Below are positions 1 to 38,096 of a stretch of 64,000 nucleotides of DNA, in pieces (positions within the stretch are counted from its first letter, which is position 1; each line of letters opens with the position of its first letter). The notes under the pieces are model-generated. The model was not told the origin of the DNA. It ran no database searches and worked only from the letters and a program-made list of their open reading frames with translations. The translations under genes were made by a program, and so were the position numbers. Origin of the DNA: Amoebidium appalachense (taxonomy: Eukaryota; Ichthyosporea); assembly GCA_963693365.1 (NCBI GenBank), contig CAVNZM010000008.1:6820001-6884000 (forward strand), in the 5' to 3' direction.

Positions 1-1235
1 GATCCGAAAGAAAGTTAAGACACCGGATCACAATATCATACTGTGCAGCATTAATAAGGTGATCTAGGATAGTCATTTTTAAAGCGGATATATTGAGGAA
101 GAGAGGAAGAAAAGAGAATAAAACCGCCAATAACCTCCGGTTCTAATACGTTAGCTAACAGCCTTGCACTTATTGATAGATATGCAGCCGCGAGTAAATA
201 CAATAGGGTATCTTTGAAACTTTACATGCATGATCATTCATGATCACACTGATCTAATTCATTGTACCCGCTGATGTAGCAGACACTCGTAACAAGAGGG
301 TGAAATAAAGACGACGAATCCACATCTATTTACAAGCTTTTTTGTGGAAAGTTTGAGGACAAAAGTGGCACTAACGGTGATGAAAACGAGAATGAATCGA
401 ATGACAACACTAATTAGGTGACACCCAGTTTCTCTGGGGAGATTAACGTTACACACGACGATTGGGCACAGCCTAATTGCGTAAGAAATCATTGGTTCAG
501 GCAGTTGACTTGCTAACACCCCAAACCTCTTCACTGTGAATACGTATACCGCCATTTGCACTCTGTGAATCTACACAGCATTGTAAGAATCGGTAAAAAT
601 ATATAAGATATCCAAGGAGTACTTAATATGCTAAAATCTCTTTTAGTTACCTTAATTAAGGGAATTAACAAGCGAAATTTGATCTTTGTAGATCCGGTGC
701 GTTTTGTTCATGTTCGTCTTGAAGAGAGCCATGGAGTCTAGGGTGAATGCTGCCAGATGAACGAGATGATCTCCCAGTTCGACGCGTCGACGGTCGAGTA
801 CTCCAGTACAGTCACTCGGCCTCGCACAAGGCAGTGCAACCGAACCTTCAAACCTCATATCATTTTCCCCATTTCACTGCTGTGTCTAGGGAAGATCAAG
901 AGTGCTGCTTGTTGTGTTATGGCTGTGTCTGCTCTCTTTATTCCTTGCTATCTGAGCCATTGGTAGCAACGCCAATAGCCGTGAACCAAAGTCAGCTGAC
1001 TTTAGTGGACTATATGAACCAGAATCTGAGAGGACGTGTTAAGCACAGAGAAACTTACATTACTATACGCCGTGCCTTGTAAGTTGGTTGCTCAGTTCGG
1101 TTCATTCGATTCAAGACTGTCGTACTTAGTGACATTAGAATACCCGCGTGAGTGAGCATAATCGTCCCTCCGGTGCAACGAGTATAGGTATGTCTGACGT
1201 GTTAATGAACGTGCTTGTTAAACTGTGTCTGTGCG

Positions 1236-1267
<32 letters not shown>

Positions 1268-2231
1268 ACTGCTCTTCCAGCGCCTTGGACTGTGGGTGTT
1301 TGTCTGCTTTTACCGCAACGTCGTAGGCTGTCTTGAGTGTTTTAACATGGAGTCCGTGTGAGCACCGGTCCAAGTCTTTGTACCAATATTTGGGTGCTAG
1401 TGCTTGAGTGGGTATGCGTTTGTCTTGGGTCTCTGTATGTGTGGTAGAATTCTTTTGTTGTACGCTTTATGCGCCTAACAACGTGCATTCTGGACGATGG
1501 TAGATATATTTCGAAGTGTAATTATGTGCACATCACCTCTGTTGTGTGAGTGTGCTTCCAACTGTGAGCTTAACACCACACTTCGTTGTAAGCTCACACC
1601 GAGCGAGAGCAACTTGACATACACAAGTACTGGGTAAAAATTTGCCGGGTTACAGAAACAGGGATTGAAGGATAGAGGCGGGTGGTAGTGGTGGTGGTGG
1701 GGGGGGGGGGGGGGGGGGGGGGGAGGGAGGGGGGGGGGGGGGGGAAGAGCAGGATGGGCATGAAGAGTGGGAGGATGGGTGTGTGTGTGTGTGTGAGGGA
1801 TGGGGGAGGGGAGGGGGCTGCTGTATGTGGAGAGCTCCTTTTTGTTCTTTTGCTTGAAAGATTCCTCCCTTTCAAGCTCCAGTAAAAGTGAGGCAAGGTG
1901 CATCTGGCAGCCTATACCTCCTCTCATCCACTTTGCTGCCCCCCCCCCCCCCCCCTCCCTCCCTCCCTCCCCCCCCTTCCGCAGCACGCCCCAAGCACCA
2001 TTCCCCTCAGCCAGCTTCTCGTTGTCATACCCACCCAACCCCTCCCTTATTCCCCTCCCCTCCCCTCCCCCCGTGGCATGTTCATAACCTAGCTCTTCCC
2101 CAATCCCTCCTTCTAAGGACACACACACACACACACGCTCACACAGTGTCTTTGCTGTGGACAAACAGCTCTCACCTCTTGAGTATGCACACACACACAC
2201 AACTAACCTGGTCTGTGGTGTGGCAGTGAAA
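1..2231. other. Upstream region of the BRSK gene, no gene recognised
   Basis: Bases 1-1230 are of mixed composition without a convincing exon or RNA gene. A T-run occupies about 1239-1266. From about 1690 the sequence becomes poly(G)/poly(C) and (CA)n rich, as in the introns downstream. The BRSK promoter and 5' UTR probably lie here, but no clear TATA or initiator could be assigned. Confidence 0.5.
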
Positions 2232-20025
<17,794 letters not shown>

Positions 20026-20675
20026 ACTGGCATCACATATGGATGAGTCAATGTTGAGTGTAGGAACAACAAGACACCATGAATGACGTATTTGCTTCAC
20101 TGGGTGTCCTTTTGTTTTCGTTTTGGCGGTGGTTTTGTGTTTTAGAAGGGGAGGGGAAAGGAGGTGGGAGAGGGGCGGAAAGGAGGGGAGGGGGTAGGGG
20201 GGAGGAGGAGGGAGGGATACATAGTTCCGATTATGTTATGGTATGAACGGGTTAGATCAGATGAAGTGTTGAAGTAGCAAAGCAACAATCTGAAAGGCGC
20301 AAGCATGAAGTGATATGATGACATCTGATATGATAGAAAGTCCATGTGCCGTACATAGCAGGCCATGTATCTGCTGGTGTGTTTGAATGCATGCTTGCGT
20401 CTCTACATATATCGTGGTGATGAAGTTAGTGTGTGGGGGTTGGAGTTATGACGTGTGTACTTATGAATGGTGGGCTGTGGCTACGGTAGGCATAATGCAT
20501 GAAAATGTAGTGTTTTTGAATTTTACGCGTACAATTGAAGATTTGATTGGCCGAATGATGTATTTAAATATGAACGAATGGGCATGTCGACCTTCAGGAG
20601 ACGGCCATGGTGAAGAGAGAATTTTGGTGTTTATTGTGCACGCCATTATAATATATGAGCCAATGAAACAGCAGC

Positions 20676-20681
20676 AATAAA
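20676..20681 (+). terminator. Possible BRSK polyadenylation signal
   Basis: AATAAA about 650 nt after the BRSK stop codon. It is the first canonical hexamer noticed on this strand. Whether it is used cannot be seen. Confidence 0.35.
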
Positions 20682-20870
20682 ATGCAAGCTAAATTCAGCC
20701 ATCGAAGCTATAATCATCATATCATGGAATCAGGCACCTATGAACTCTGGGACCTGTACCCTCCTCCCCCCCCCCCCCAACACACACACACATGCACACA
20801 CATGCACTGTGCGCACATCACCACCACGTACCACCACCACCATGCACACAAGGAAAAGGTAAGGAAGGAA

Positions 20871-20918
<48 letters not shown>

Positions 20919-21014
20919 TGGATTAGATGATGTAGCTTTTTGCATTAATTGTCGAACAACCCACTGGAACATATATGACCCCAAACCTTGCAAGGGGATC
21001 CGGCCTTGCCGCCG

Positions 21015-21320
21015 CTATGGTTGCATTAATTCTGCATGCTGATCTGCCAAGGTGCCATTGTTTGTAGCCACGAGTTGCACATGTGGCGCCCAAGGCCACA
21101 ATCTGAGACCTGGAATGTGCTTGGCCCAATATGGCAGGACCACGTGCACGGTGGCCGTGGCTGCCCCACCACTAAATGTGCCGTCGACGCCAACGATGTG
21201 GCCCCCAGGTGCAACGGCACATTTGAACTTGCAAGTGCTATCATAATGTTCCAGTGCGGCCGCGCCATCAAGCATGGGGCCAATAAAGGCCAATATGGCA
21301 ATCTGTACGTGGTGACCTAC
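21015..21320 (-). other. Unassigned open stretch, possible terminal exon
   Basis: About 100 codons open on the minus strand, bounded upstream by a GCACAG acceptor-like site and ending in TAG. The translation is compositionally protein-like (contains GGHIVGVDGTFSGG and LPYWAKHIPGL) but is not recognised. Plus-strand frames are also largely open here. It lies 3' of a P450 exon that already ends in a stop, so it would belong to a different gene. Confidence 0.2.
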
Positions 21321-22425
21321 CTGTGCCATATATACATCTTGACCTATAATCCTGCCCCCTTCCCCCCCCCCCCCCCCCCCCCCTTTCTCCCTCTCCCTCT
21401 CTCTCTCCCCCCCTCCCCCTCCGGGCCCTCCCTCCCCCCCTCCCCCCCCCCCCCCCTCCCCCCGCTCTCCCAAGTTATGTCCCTTACACCTACTCCAAAT
21501 TAGCTGCTCGCCCCCCCCCCCCCCCCCTCCCCCCCCCCCCCCCGCTCTCCCCCCTTATGTCCCTTACACCCACTCCTAGCTGATCGCCACCCCCTTTTAT
21601 ACACCACCACCATCACTTCCTTCCAGATCGCTACCACCACCACCGCGTATTACTACACATGATCCCACCATGTGCACCCCACCTATACGTCATGCAAAAG
21701 AATGATTATGAGAACCGGTGGATGACCGAGAAAAGAAGAGATCTAATCTTAGATTAGTTCACCCATGGTCACGTGCATTTACATGCATGCAAAAACAACT
21801 TCCTCGGCGCATCTGTTGTACAGGGTGCGTTTGTCATCGAGGGTTTGTGGAGTAAAGTTGTGGCGGGAAGGGATTGTGGCCGTGGTGTGTGTGTGCGGTA
21901 CCTTGTACGTGTGCCTCTATGTGCTGTATGGTGCATGTCTATGTGTGACTACGTGCAATAATAATTTGTGTCGTTGTATGTCTGTGGCCGGACATGTGGC
22001 TTACTGCCAACCGTTCACACCACAATCAAAAACCCATACGGTGTGTTGTGGCCCCGGGGTGGTGGCTTACTCAACGTCAGAACTGATCTTGTATGTACAT
22101 ATGCATGGCTCAGCCTAGGGTGGGAGTTGAATAGAGATACTATCATACAGTCCAATGCTATGCCTATACATGTGTGTGTGTAAGCTCTGAGAGATTCTAG
22201 CTGGGTGACACCTGCATGGGAGCCATTTTGATGACCTGAAGCATACACACATATATGGCCGTGCGTGACCTAGAACTGCAAGCAGATGATATACATGGCG
22301 TCCATATTTACATAACAAAAACCCATATATACATAGCCCGTTCCCTATCCCACATTCACCCACCCTTCACAATATATCCACACAACACAATTCCTATAGA
22401 AAAATCTTCCTACCGCTGTGCCCCC

Positions 22426-28241
<5,816 letters not shown>

Positions 28242-30577
28242 CTGTGAGAGGAGTATTGGGTGGAAAGGGAGGGAGGGGGGCAGGAAAAGAAGGCATTGAG
28301 TGGTGGGTGAGTATGTGTTAGCTATGATCCGAACGAGGATTTGGGGGGGGAGGGGGACATTCTCTGTACCGGAAAAGCGGGTGTGCTTCAACCCTAAGCC
28401 ACCGTGACTACAGTTTCCTGCATGGCGCACGGCACCACACAACATAGTGCACTGTTTGTGCCATCCAAACCAGTGTGTTTGCAATCTGCCATATATGGTC
28501 ACTGGATCATGCAAAGTGCAGCCCACCCTGCCTTTTGACCAGATAATGCTTCAGCCAACCACATTGTGTCCTGGCTCCCCCCCATCAGTTTTCTTTTTCC
28601 GTTTCGCCTCGATCATCAGAGAGTCCCTAGGCCTTTACGCAAGAACCTCCATCCCCCCCGCCCCCTCCCCCTTCCCCCCTCCCCCCCAAACACACAAACA
28701 CACACACAGCCTTCCTCCTGTTCCGAACAATCCAACTTTCCCACCACACCCCAAAATAGCTAGCCGAGTCCAATCGTTCCATGCACATATGTCCCCACCA
28801 CACCGCCATGTTGCCTTAATCCACCCTGTGTTCCCTCGTGTCCATCTCACCCTCTCCCCTTTCCATTCCCCCCCCCCCTCCCCCCTCCCCCCCCCCCCCT
28901 CTTCCCCTGCCTTCACCTCCTCCCTCCCTCCCTCTGTCAACGTACAATCCCCTCAGCCACCTCACCTTCCCCCCCCCCCCCCCCCCCCCTCCCTCTCTCT
29001 CTCCCCTTCGCCCTCTCTATGTCTCTCTCTCTCTCTGTGTGTGTGTGTGTTGTGTGTATTTGTGTGTGTGTGTGCTCTGTGTGTGTGTGTGTTCTTCCTG
29101 TACCACCACCACACCATCTGAGTTCTCCATGATACCTCATATTCACTGCCCCCTGTGCCCCACCACCAAGCTTCTGTTCCCTCTACCCATATCCAGCTGT
29201 TTTCAGGTCGTGTAGAATGGTTGATTAGGATTCCGTCACTGCTGCCAATGCTTTCCTTATTGGGAATAATTCCATAAGCCTATATGTGCTCTGCACTCCT
29301 CCCCTCTTCCCCCCCCCCTCCTCCCCCCCAATCCTCCCCCCCCACGTCCCATCCCTTTCTACTCATCATAGGCTCCTTTCCTCAAATCTTCCTCTCCCAC
29401 CCACCAACCTTCATCCCTCCACCTCTCTCTCTTTCTCTCTCTCGTTCTCCCATCTTTGCTCCTTAAATCTCCTCTTTTTGTGTAACACACATTTTTCTCT
29501 TTAGCTTACTCTCTCAGGCCCTTACTCCACCTGCATATAGACACAAACACACCCACACACACGCAGAGGCTCTCCTTCTCCCCAGGGCCCAATTTCTCTC
29601 CAACTCGTCTGCGCCTCCTTCCCTGCTCTTATCTCTCCTCTTCAAAGTTTTCATCCACCAAGCCATCCTCTCCCCTTCTCCTCTTACCTGTCTTCGCCTG
29701 GCTGTCGTCTCGCGGTCACCTCCACTCTGCACAGCAAGCGTCTGCCGCTTGTCCCTCGCATGCACCCCAGGGCCCCACCACCCATCTGGGCTTTAGCTTG
29801 AGCCCGTTTCATCAAACGATCCTGTCCAACAACGAGTACATAAACCTCGACCAGTGTGTGGAATTTCACGTGTCGCCGACGGCTTTATGCTGTCGACATC
29901 TTCCTCTTGGTGCAACACATGTGCCTGTCATGGAACTAATGCGATCAACGGGTTACTTCAGTCTTCTACCTTTTTTTTTTTTTTTTTTTTTGCCCCAAGG
30001 AAGGGGGGGGGGGGGGGGGGGGGGGGGGGGGTCGTCGTCAAGATCAGCCATACAGACAGTTACTGCACACAAAGCAGTGGCAGGCAAACACGAGACATGT
30101 GCCTTTGTATTATGAACCTTCAAAAGGTGCCACCAAGCTCAACACTAGGCACTGGCATGTGTGGTGGGTTGGGACCAGGCAAAGGGGCATCCCTTGAACT
30201 CTAACGGCCTGGGCTAGTCTTTAAGAAACATGATACAAAGAATCAGTTATGTTTTTTGGTGCGTGGTTTAAAACTAATAAAAATTTATGAGAGTCCACTT
30301 AATTTGCGTGGATGGGCCATTAAGTTTCTTTTGAACAGGGAAGAAACTAACAAGGGGCACACTGCCACCACCCACAACCATAGCTATCATAATAATCTAT
30401 CGCAGAGCCATACGTACATGCCCACACCCCTACCCGAGAAAGTAACTCTAAAAATTAAAGGAGAGGCCAAGACCAGCTTGGCCACACAATGAGCAGAACA
30501 CTTAAAGAAACGAGGTCATACACACATTCATCTATCTGCGTCTCATAGTGCTCTCGTGTGTGTGTGTGTGTGTGTGT

Positions 30578-30619
<42 letters not shown>

Positions 30620-30988
30620 CACTCACGTGCCCCAGTGTGTATGCGTGTATGTATTTGGGGTGTGTGTGTGTGTGTGTGTGTACATGTGTGTGTGTAGGTA
30701 GATGCGATGACGTATGTTTGTTCATGTGTATATACGTGCAAGTGTGTGTATGCTACTTTAGTGCAGTGCAAATCCATGGCCCGTCACCTGTACGTAGGTG
30801 GTCTTTGTTGCTGTGACGGTCTGATGGCCTGCAGCATGCCTGCAGATGCAACCTGCAGCCCAACTGTATATCAGCATACAGGCACACACCATGCATGCAG
30901 GCACACACCATGCCACCATGCCACGGATACTCATTACACCCCCCCCCCCCACCCCCCCCCTCCCCTCTATCGTACGGATACCCAATAC

Positions 30989-31026
<38 letters not shown>

Positions 31027-31110
31027 AACCCCACACACCACACCACCACGTCTCTACTCAAATAGCCACCCTCCCCTTCCCCTTCCCCTTCCCTCCCCTC
31101 CCCCTCACCT
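28242..31110. other. Interval between P450 5' part and Mondo 3' end
   Basis: Should hold the missing first exon and promoter of the P450. Seen: C-rich tracts (28650-28990, 29300-29450), a T-run plus poly(G) at 29970-30031, (GT)n at 30554-30690 and poly(C) at 30987-31025. No convincing exon, RNA gene or mobile element was recognised. Confidence 0.45.
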
Positions 31111-31251
31111 TTAAGATATGCTCACCATCCAAGTGTGATGTTTAAAAGGTGTGTACCTTGACATCTTTGTGTGGATGGGGGAAGGGGGGAAGGGAGGAGG
31201 GGGGAGGGGGGGGGGGGGGGGGGAGGGGGAGGGAGGGGGGCACAAGCTTAC

Positions 31252-31478
31252 CCTTGGGATGGTTGCCTGCTGCAGTGAGGGGTAGCTGATGCTGCGCACG
31301 TGCATGCCCTGGGGGGCAGCAACGGGTGGGGGTGGGGGCACGGTGGGCAGGGCAAAGGGCATCTGCATGGTAAGGGGGGTGGGGGCTGGGGGCACAATGG
31401 GATGCATCTGGGGGGTCACGTGGTGGGCGGGTAGCGCCGGGGGGGGCAGGGGGGGTGGGCCCATGGAGAGGGGGGTGC
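31252..31478 (-). CDS. Candidate 3' exon of Mondo (Pro-rich)
   Basis: Good acceptor (CTTTCTGCAG) and donor (AGG|GTAAGC) enclose 227 nt open in one frame, beginning GTPLSMGPPP and ending SISYPSLQQATIPR. It enters in phase 1, whereas the last phase-checked Mondo exon (32356) leaves in phase 0. Either a small exon lies between them or this belongs to an alternative transcript. A further short open stretch at about 31164-31111, ending in TAA, could be the terminal exon. Confidence 0.5.
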
Positions 31479-31640
31479 CTGCAGAAAGGATTTTGTGTGT
31501 GAGATGCCAATGCCTTGCAAGGCAGCAGGGCCACCAGGGGGGTGCTGCACACCAGACGCAATGCACTCCCACATACAACTCATCCCCCTCCCCCCCCGCC
31601 CAATAAACAATCATAAAGTTAAACGTCGCGACAAAGTTAA

Positions 31641-31672
<32 letters not shown>

Positions 31673-31684
31673 ACACACACACAC

Positions 31685-31722
<38 letters not shown>

Positions 31723-32355
31723 GCCCCTATCAATTCCATCACACCCCACCTTCCTTCCCGGATACAGCTGCATCTTTGAACCCACAATCAGAAGCAGCCC
31801 CCCCCCCCCCCCCCCTTCCCATAACCATTCTCTCCCCCTCCCTCTCCCCCCCCTCCCCCCTCCCCCACTTGTCCGGGGGAGGCAGTGTAACTAGGAAAGT
31901 CACGAAGGGGAGGAAAGACAGGCTGGTTGAATCGGCCGTGTGGTAATGACCGTGAGGGGGGTAGAACCACGGCGGACGTAGCAGTAAGCACAGAGAGAAA
32001 AGAAGGGGGCACGAACGAAAGTAGTAAGAAATGCACTCACCCACCCACCCACCCACCCACACACGCAAACACACATACGGCACCACGACCAAATCCTTTA
32101 CCCCATACCAAACTCCCCAGCATTCTTAAGGCATCCACCCAACACCATCAAACCTATCTCCCCCCTCCCCCTCCCCCCCCCCCCCCCCTCCCCCCCCCCT
32201 CCCCATCACCATCACCATCACCATCACCATCACCACCACCACCATCACCAAACCCACCCACCCACATATGGACACACCACCCCTCCCTCTTTTCCCACGA
32301 ACAAAAAAAATGCCAAGAGAAGGGATCACAAATAGCACCAATGACCCCGACATAC

Positions 32356-33193
32356 CTGAGCCTGAGCAAATGTAGCCAGGGCAGCAGCCGTGGCAGCATC
32401 GAACTGAAAGCCCACCTGTTGTTGGCCCATGACTGGCTGGCTGCTTGCATACAGCCGCTGCGAGAGTTTGTGTAGCGCCATGCTGGCACACTCCTTGAGT
32501 TGCTGGTTCTGTAAAAGGGTCGTGGGTGTGGGTAATAAACGCAGTGAGAAAGGGCCACACAGCAAATGTATCACTGTGTGTGGGTGTTTTTTTTTTTTTT
32601 TTTTTTTGGGGGGGGGGGGGGGGGAGGTTTGAGTGTGTGTGTTTTGAGTGTGTAGACGGTTATAGAAGGGGAAGGGGGGGGGGGGGGGGGGGGGGGGGGT
32701 TTCAATGTGACGTCGTCGTTGAACCACATTGTGGAGGGCATGCCTGAGGTGCTGATGTAAACTAAATCCAGCTTAGTTCTCACCTCCCGTGCCGTTGTGT
32801 GTGGCCCACGTGCTCAATAAACAACCGCCTCTTTCAACTAATGACTTTAATCTACCGTGCAGTTGAGAGTGACCGACATGGTAAACGACATGCCTATGGT
32901 CTCTATTTTAATTTTTAATTTTGACTTTTAAAACCTACCGTGCAGTTGTGGATGAACCACGTGGTGAAGGACATGCCCATGGCCTCCGGCCTGTCGACTT
33001 GTACTGTTTGCACAAACCCTTCCAGAAGACACTCGAACATGGTGTGGAACTGGGGGGATACATGTGAGCATATGTGGTGTGGAACGGGGGGGGGGGGGGG
33101 GGGAGGGGGGGGGATAAGCGAGCAGTTGGTTGGAGACTGGAGGCAACATGTGAGGATACCACAGGCAGAAACAAGACTGAGATGGTAGCAGAT

Positions 33194-33224
<31 letters not shown>

Positions 33225-33557
33225 GCTAAGTGCCCTCTAAGGACCCAAAATGCCAGCGCATGGGTATCGGCCTACACCAGGCCCGTGTGGGTAGATACGG
33301 TAAGGTGCGTGCAGTGTGGTTGAAGGAGCCCGCATGCACGTGGGTGCGTGTGTGTCCGTGTGTATGTTTGTATGCGTGCCTGTACCCGGGTGTGTGCACA
33401 CCTGTGTGCATGTGCATGTGTGTGTGCGATGTGTGTGCTACTTACAACAAAGAACTTGATGTTGTTTGCATTTGATTGGATGTAGTCGTGGTACATGCGA
33501 CTGGCTGGGACGCTGTCGGCATCGGGTTGCCTCAGGCCCCCCACATTCTGCAGTTGG

Positions 33558-33601
<44 letters not shown>

Positions 33602-34131
33602 TGTGTTTCTGAGTCAGCATTTGCAAGGGCAACATTATCTGTGATATGGTCTTATCAGAGACCACATGTTTCAACGGTCGATAGTCACCAGGTAATGCAA
33701 CGACAGCAACCAAACCCACCCACATAAGATAGAAGTCATGGCATGACATATTGGCTAGCACCCAAAGCCAACGCAGCAACACAAGTGGTCGATAGACCTG
33801 CCCACCCACATGCTACTGCCCCGTGACAGCGCAGACCCCTGCCTTGGTTCTTGCACACATCCACCTTCGAGCGTCCTTGCTAACCTCTTAGGAGCACAAA
33901 GAATAAACGAGCCACCAACTCTGCTAACCAGTTGGCACTAAGAAGCAGCTGTGCGGCACACCTTGAGGCTATGTATCTGCTCCACTCTTAGTCGATACTA
34001 TGAATCCAATTAGTCACTGGCGGAGGGAATTCTCCGTGCAGTGCTATTGCAACCTTTGAATGAGATGACAAACATCCCCCACCCCCCCTCCCCTCCTAAA
34101 CACACACACAGGCGCGCACACACACACACAT

Positions 34132-34173
<42 letters not shown>

Positions 34174-36544
34174 AGGCACACACACACACACACACCCACC
34201 CACCCACACCCACCCACCCACCCACCCACCCACCCGCCCACCCACACCCACACTCACGCACATACACCCACGCACAAGCACACGCACACCCCCACCTCAT
34301 GCTGATCTGCAGCATGTTGATCTCAGCCCTCAGCCTGTTTGCCTCCTCGGCCAGTTGGTACCGCTGCATCTCCAGCAGCTGGATGTGCTCGATGCCTTTG
34401 GGGGGGATAAGCTCGTGCTCAGTGCACATGTCATGGACCTGCACACCAGACACCCGTGCATGGCGCGCACACACACACAACCATTCTCACTGGTGACACC
34501 ACACCCTGGCTCATGGCACGCTGGTGCCCCATCTCCACCAATGCCCCTGTGTGTGTGTGCCTGCAGCAAGTGTGTTTGTCTACCACTGTAATGTGTTCTC
34601 CTGGTATCTACGGTCTGAAGTGTGTGCCTGCATCACACATGCCGGTGGCACATATGTATATGCGCATGCACGTGTATGTGTATGTGTGCAACGATAGGCC
34701 TTGGGTGTGTGATACTGTGTATGCACATGTGCGCGTGTGTGTGGCGCAAGTGCGCCCATGTGTTTGTGGCTGATCTAGGTGCTTGAATGTATGTGCCATT
34801 GTACATATGCTTGTAACGCGTGTGCCTGTGTGTTTCAGCGTGCATCTGTGCACAAGTGCAGGGAGTGTGTGTAAGTGCATAGGGGGTGTGCATATGTACA
34901 AGGTTGTGCGCACGTGCAGGGTGTGTGTGCACGTGCAGGGTGTGTGCACGTGCAGGGTGTGTGCACGTGCAGGGTGTGTGCACGTGCAGGGTGTGTGTGC
35001 ACGTGCAGGGGGTATGTGCACGTACTGCGCTGCAGGATCATGGCCTTGGAGACCTTCTGATTGGGTGCCCGCACCTGCAGGGTGGGGATGGCATGTGATA
35101 GCTCCTCAAACCCCATCTGCAGGCCACATGTGTCAGCCATGGGCAGCACCACACACAAAACACACAGCATGCACATGAAACAAGTTGGAGTCCAATCATG
35201 AACAATGCATCATGGAGAAGTTTCCAGAATACGCACAACGGAGAAGTAAGGTGTCATCCACAACTTCGGGAATTTATGGCTTCCCACTAGTGCTCAATCA
35301 TTTGCTAGCCTATCGGGCCCCATGGCTTTCAGCGAATCAGTGCACTGGTGTTCTGTTTGACACTTACACACCAGACCCTAGTGAGTGCATATTTAGCATA
35401 TCTGACATGCAGGATACTCTGCCAAAGTCCCTGTGTGGTCCCACGCAACCACCCTTGATGCTATGCCCCAGCACCCAAGCATGGCCAAGGTTGTCTGCAT
35501 CCGTACCTCTCACTGGTCACCTCACATGTGCATACGAGCATTATAGACATATTGGGGGGGGGGATGTTGTACCCGGATGTTGTTTCTTCGCTTCTGCTCG
35601 GCAAGGATGTGTGCTGTCCGTTTGGCCTCCTGGGGATAGCACCGTGAGACTGCTGGTTTATACTCACCCTTACACACAGGCACATACACACAGACACGCG
35701 TGCACACACACACAGGCACACACAGGCACACATGCATGCATGCATGGACGCACACACAAACACGTCCACACCCACATCCCCCCACACAACCACACACTTT
35801 CCACCACACAACACACCTTTCATTATGTAACCCATGGTTCCTTTTCTTCTTTCTGCCTCCCTGCTATTTCATGGGAGGGTGTGTATACTGTGGGGGCTTA
35901 GAATACTCTCATGTACTGCACGTTAGGGGATGGAGAAAGGGGGAGGGGAGGAGGGAGGGGGGGGGGGGGGTTGATACGCAGTGGTAAATGAGGAGTACGG
36001 AGTCGACGTAGAGAGCAGGGGGGCATGAAAGGTCTGGAGGGGAGGACCAATCGGAAAAATATCGAGAGAGGGGGGGGGGGGGGGGGGGGGGGGGGGGAGC
36101 TTGTGCTACAGAGACCCGAGTACACATGCCCAGCATACAGCACCATGCAGACATTGCATGCCAGGGCATACGGGTATGTGCAATCACAGAGCACTAAGGG
36201 CATAGATGGCACACTCACAGCGTGAGTCATTGCTGCCTCGTCGTAGTCATCGTGTCCCTCCTCTTCCTCGCTGCTCTCACCCCCCACAAACCAGTCCACC
36301 CTCTCTCTGCTGCCGTCCTGCCCCCCTGCCTCAACCTTCACCCCGTTACTGCCGTAGGGCTGCGCCCTCACGTCCCCCTGCGTCTTGATCAGCTCCTGGG
36401 AGCTGAGACGTGACGTCATGCCCTCGGGGGTGGCCGGCTGGCTGCTGGCAAAGGACCGGTTACTGCGCAGCTGCGAGGTGGGCTGCTCCATGCCTAGCTT
36501 GTCCTGGGGGGAAGGGGGGGGGGGGGGGGGGGGTCAGTGTACGG

Positions 36545-36635
<91 letters not shown>

Positions 36636-36892
36636 GAGGGGGGGGAGAGGGAGCATGTGTGTGTGTGTGCGTGTGTGTGACAGAGAGAAAGAAGAGAGAG
36701 GGGGGGGGGGAGAGAGAGAGAGTGTGTGTGTGGGTGAGAGGGGGAGGGAGAGGGAGAGGCAGAGAGAGACAGAGATAATGTGAGAGACAAAGAGAGAGAG
36801 TGTGTGTGTGAGCGAGAGAGAAAGAGGGAGAGAGAGAGAGGAGGAGGAGATGGGGAGAGGGAGAGAGAGGGAGGGACGGAGAGGGAGAGAGA

Positions 36893-36923
<31 letters not shown>

Positions 36924-37927
36924 ATGGGAGTGTGGAATGCATTGTGGGATTGTTTCGTGAAGTGTTCGATTGTGCCTCAGAGAAAGGGCACACACGAAGG
37001 AAGCCTGGGCACAGAGGGCCCAACGTACTTAGCAGGCACGTGCTGGGGCGACAGCAAGCTGAAGGCATGAGAGGGCAGCCCAGCCAGGGAGACTATACAA
37101 AAGGCACATAGCTTCATTCACGTTGCATGCACACACACACTCTCGCATGCGCACGCATACATGCCAGCAGAAAGCACATGCACCCACAAACTCAGGCACA
37201 CACCACAAGCGCTCCCCCCCCTCCCCCCCCCCCCCCCCCCCACCCACCCACGCACACTTACCATGCTATCGGGCACACTCTCCCCCTTCCATGTCTTTGG
37301 CCGTGGCTGCCCGTATGGTGCTGCCCTGCTCTCCGCTTGCCGCCGTGTGCGCTCAATCTGGACAACCAAGGTCAGTAAGGGCACAACAACACTAACCCCC
37401 CCCCCCCCTCCCCTCTCCCCCCCCCCCAAAAAAAATATATAAATAAATAAAATAAAAATAAAAAGAATGAAAGAAAAATTGAATACATGGATACGCACAG
37501 ACGTGCACACACATGTGGACACATGTTTGCACCTAAAGAGATGTAGGCTTGCATACACAAACGGACAAAGCCATGCACACAAACACACAGACATGAGAAC
37601 ACACACAGATATGACACACCTACAGGCATGACATACACACCCACACCCACACCCACACCCACACACACCCCTGCGCCCGCGCCCGCCCCCCCCCCCCCCC
37701 CCCCCCCCCCAACACACACACACACATACCCACACCCACACCCACCCACCCACCCGCCCACCCACCCACCCACCCACCCACACACACATGTGTGTTTCTC
37801 CTGCTGCCCCCATCCTGCTGCTGCTGCTGCACGGCACTGAGGTCTATTGGTTTGGTGTGGGCCACGTGCAGCCCGGGGAATAGCTGCTGGTCGATAAGCT
37901 GCGCTGAAAGGAAGTCGTGGTACGAGG

Positions 37928-38000
<73 letters not shown>

Positions 38001-38036
38001 GCATGTGTGTATGTGTGTGTATGTGTATATGTGTAA

Positions 38037-38096
<60 letters not shown>

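Larger units (their letters stand above)
20026..22425. other. Convergent intergenic region between BRSK and P450
   Basis: Contains the presumed BRSK 3' UTR, poly(G) at about 20876-20917, C-rich tracts at 21361-21545 and ordinary sequence at 21600-22400. No exon of either neighbour was recognised here. The only protein-like stretch is at 21015-21320 (separate entry). Confidence 0.5.

Noticed and set aside
34395-34447. Longer Mondo zipper exon starting at the GTGCAG site near 34446
   Set aside because: It would add about 17 residues foreign to the family and its phase does not match the donor of the preceding exon; the CCCAAAG|GC acceptor fits both.
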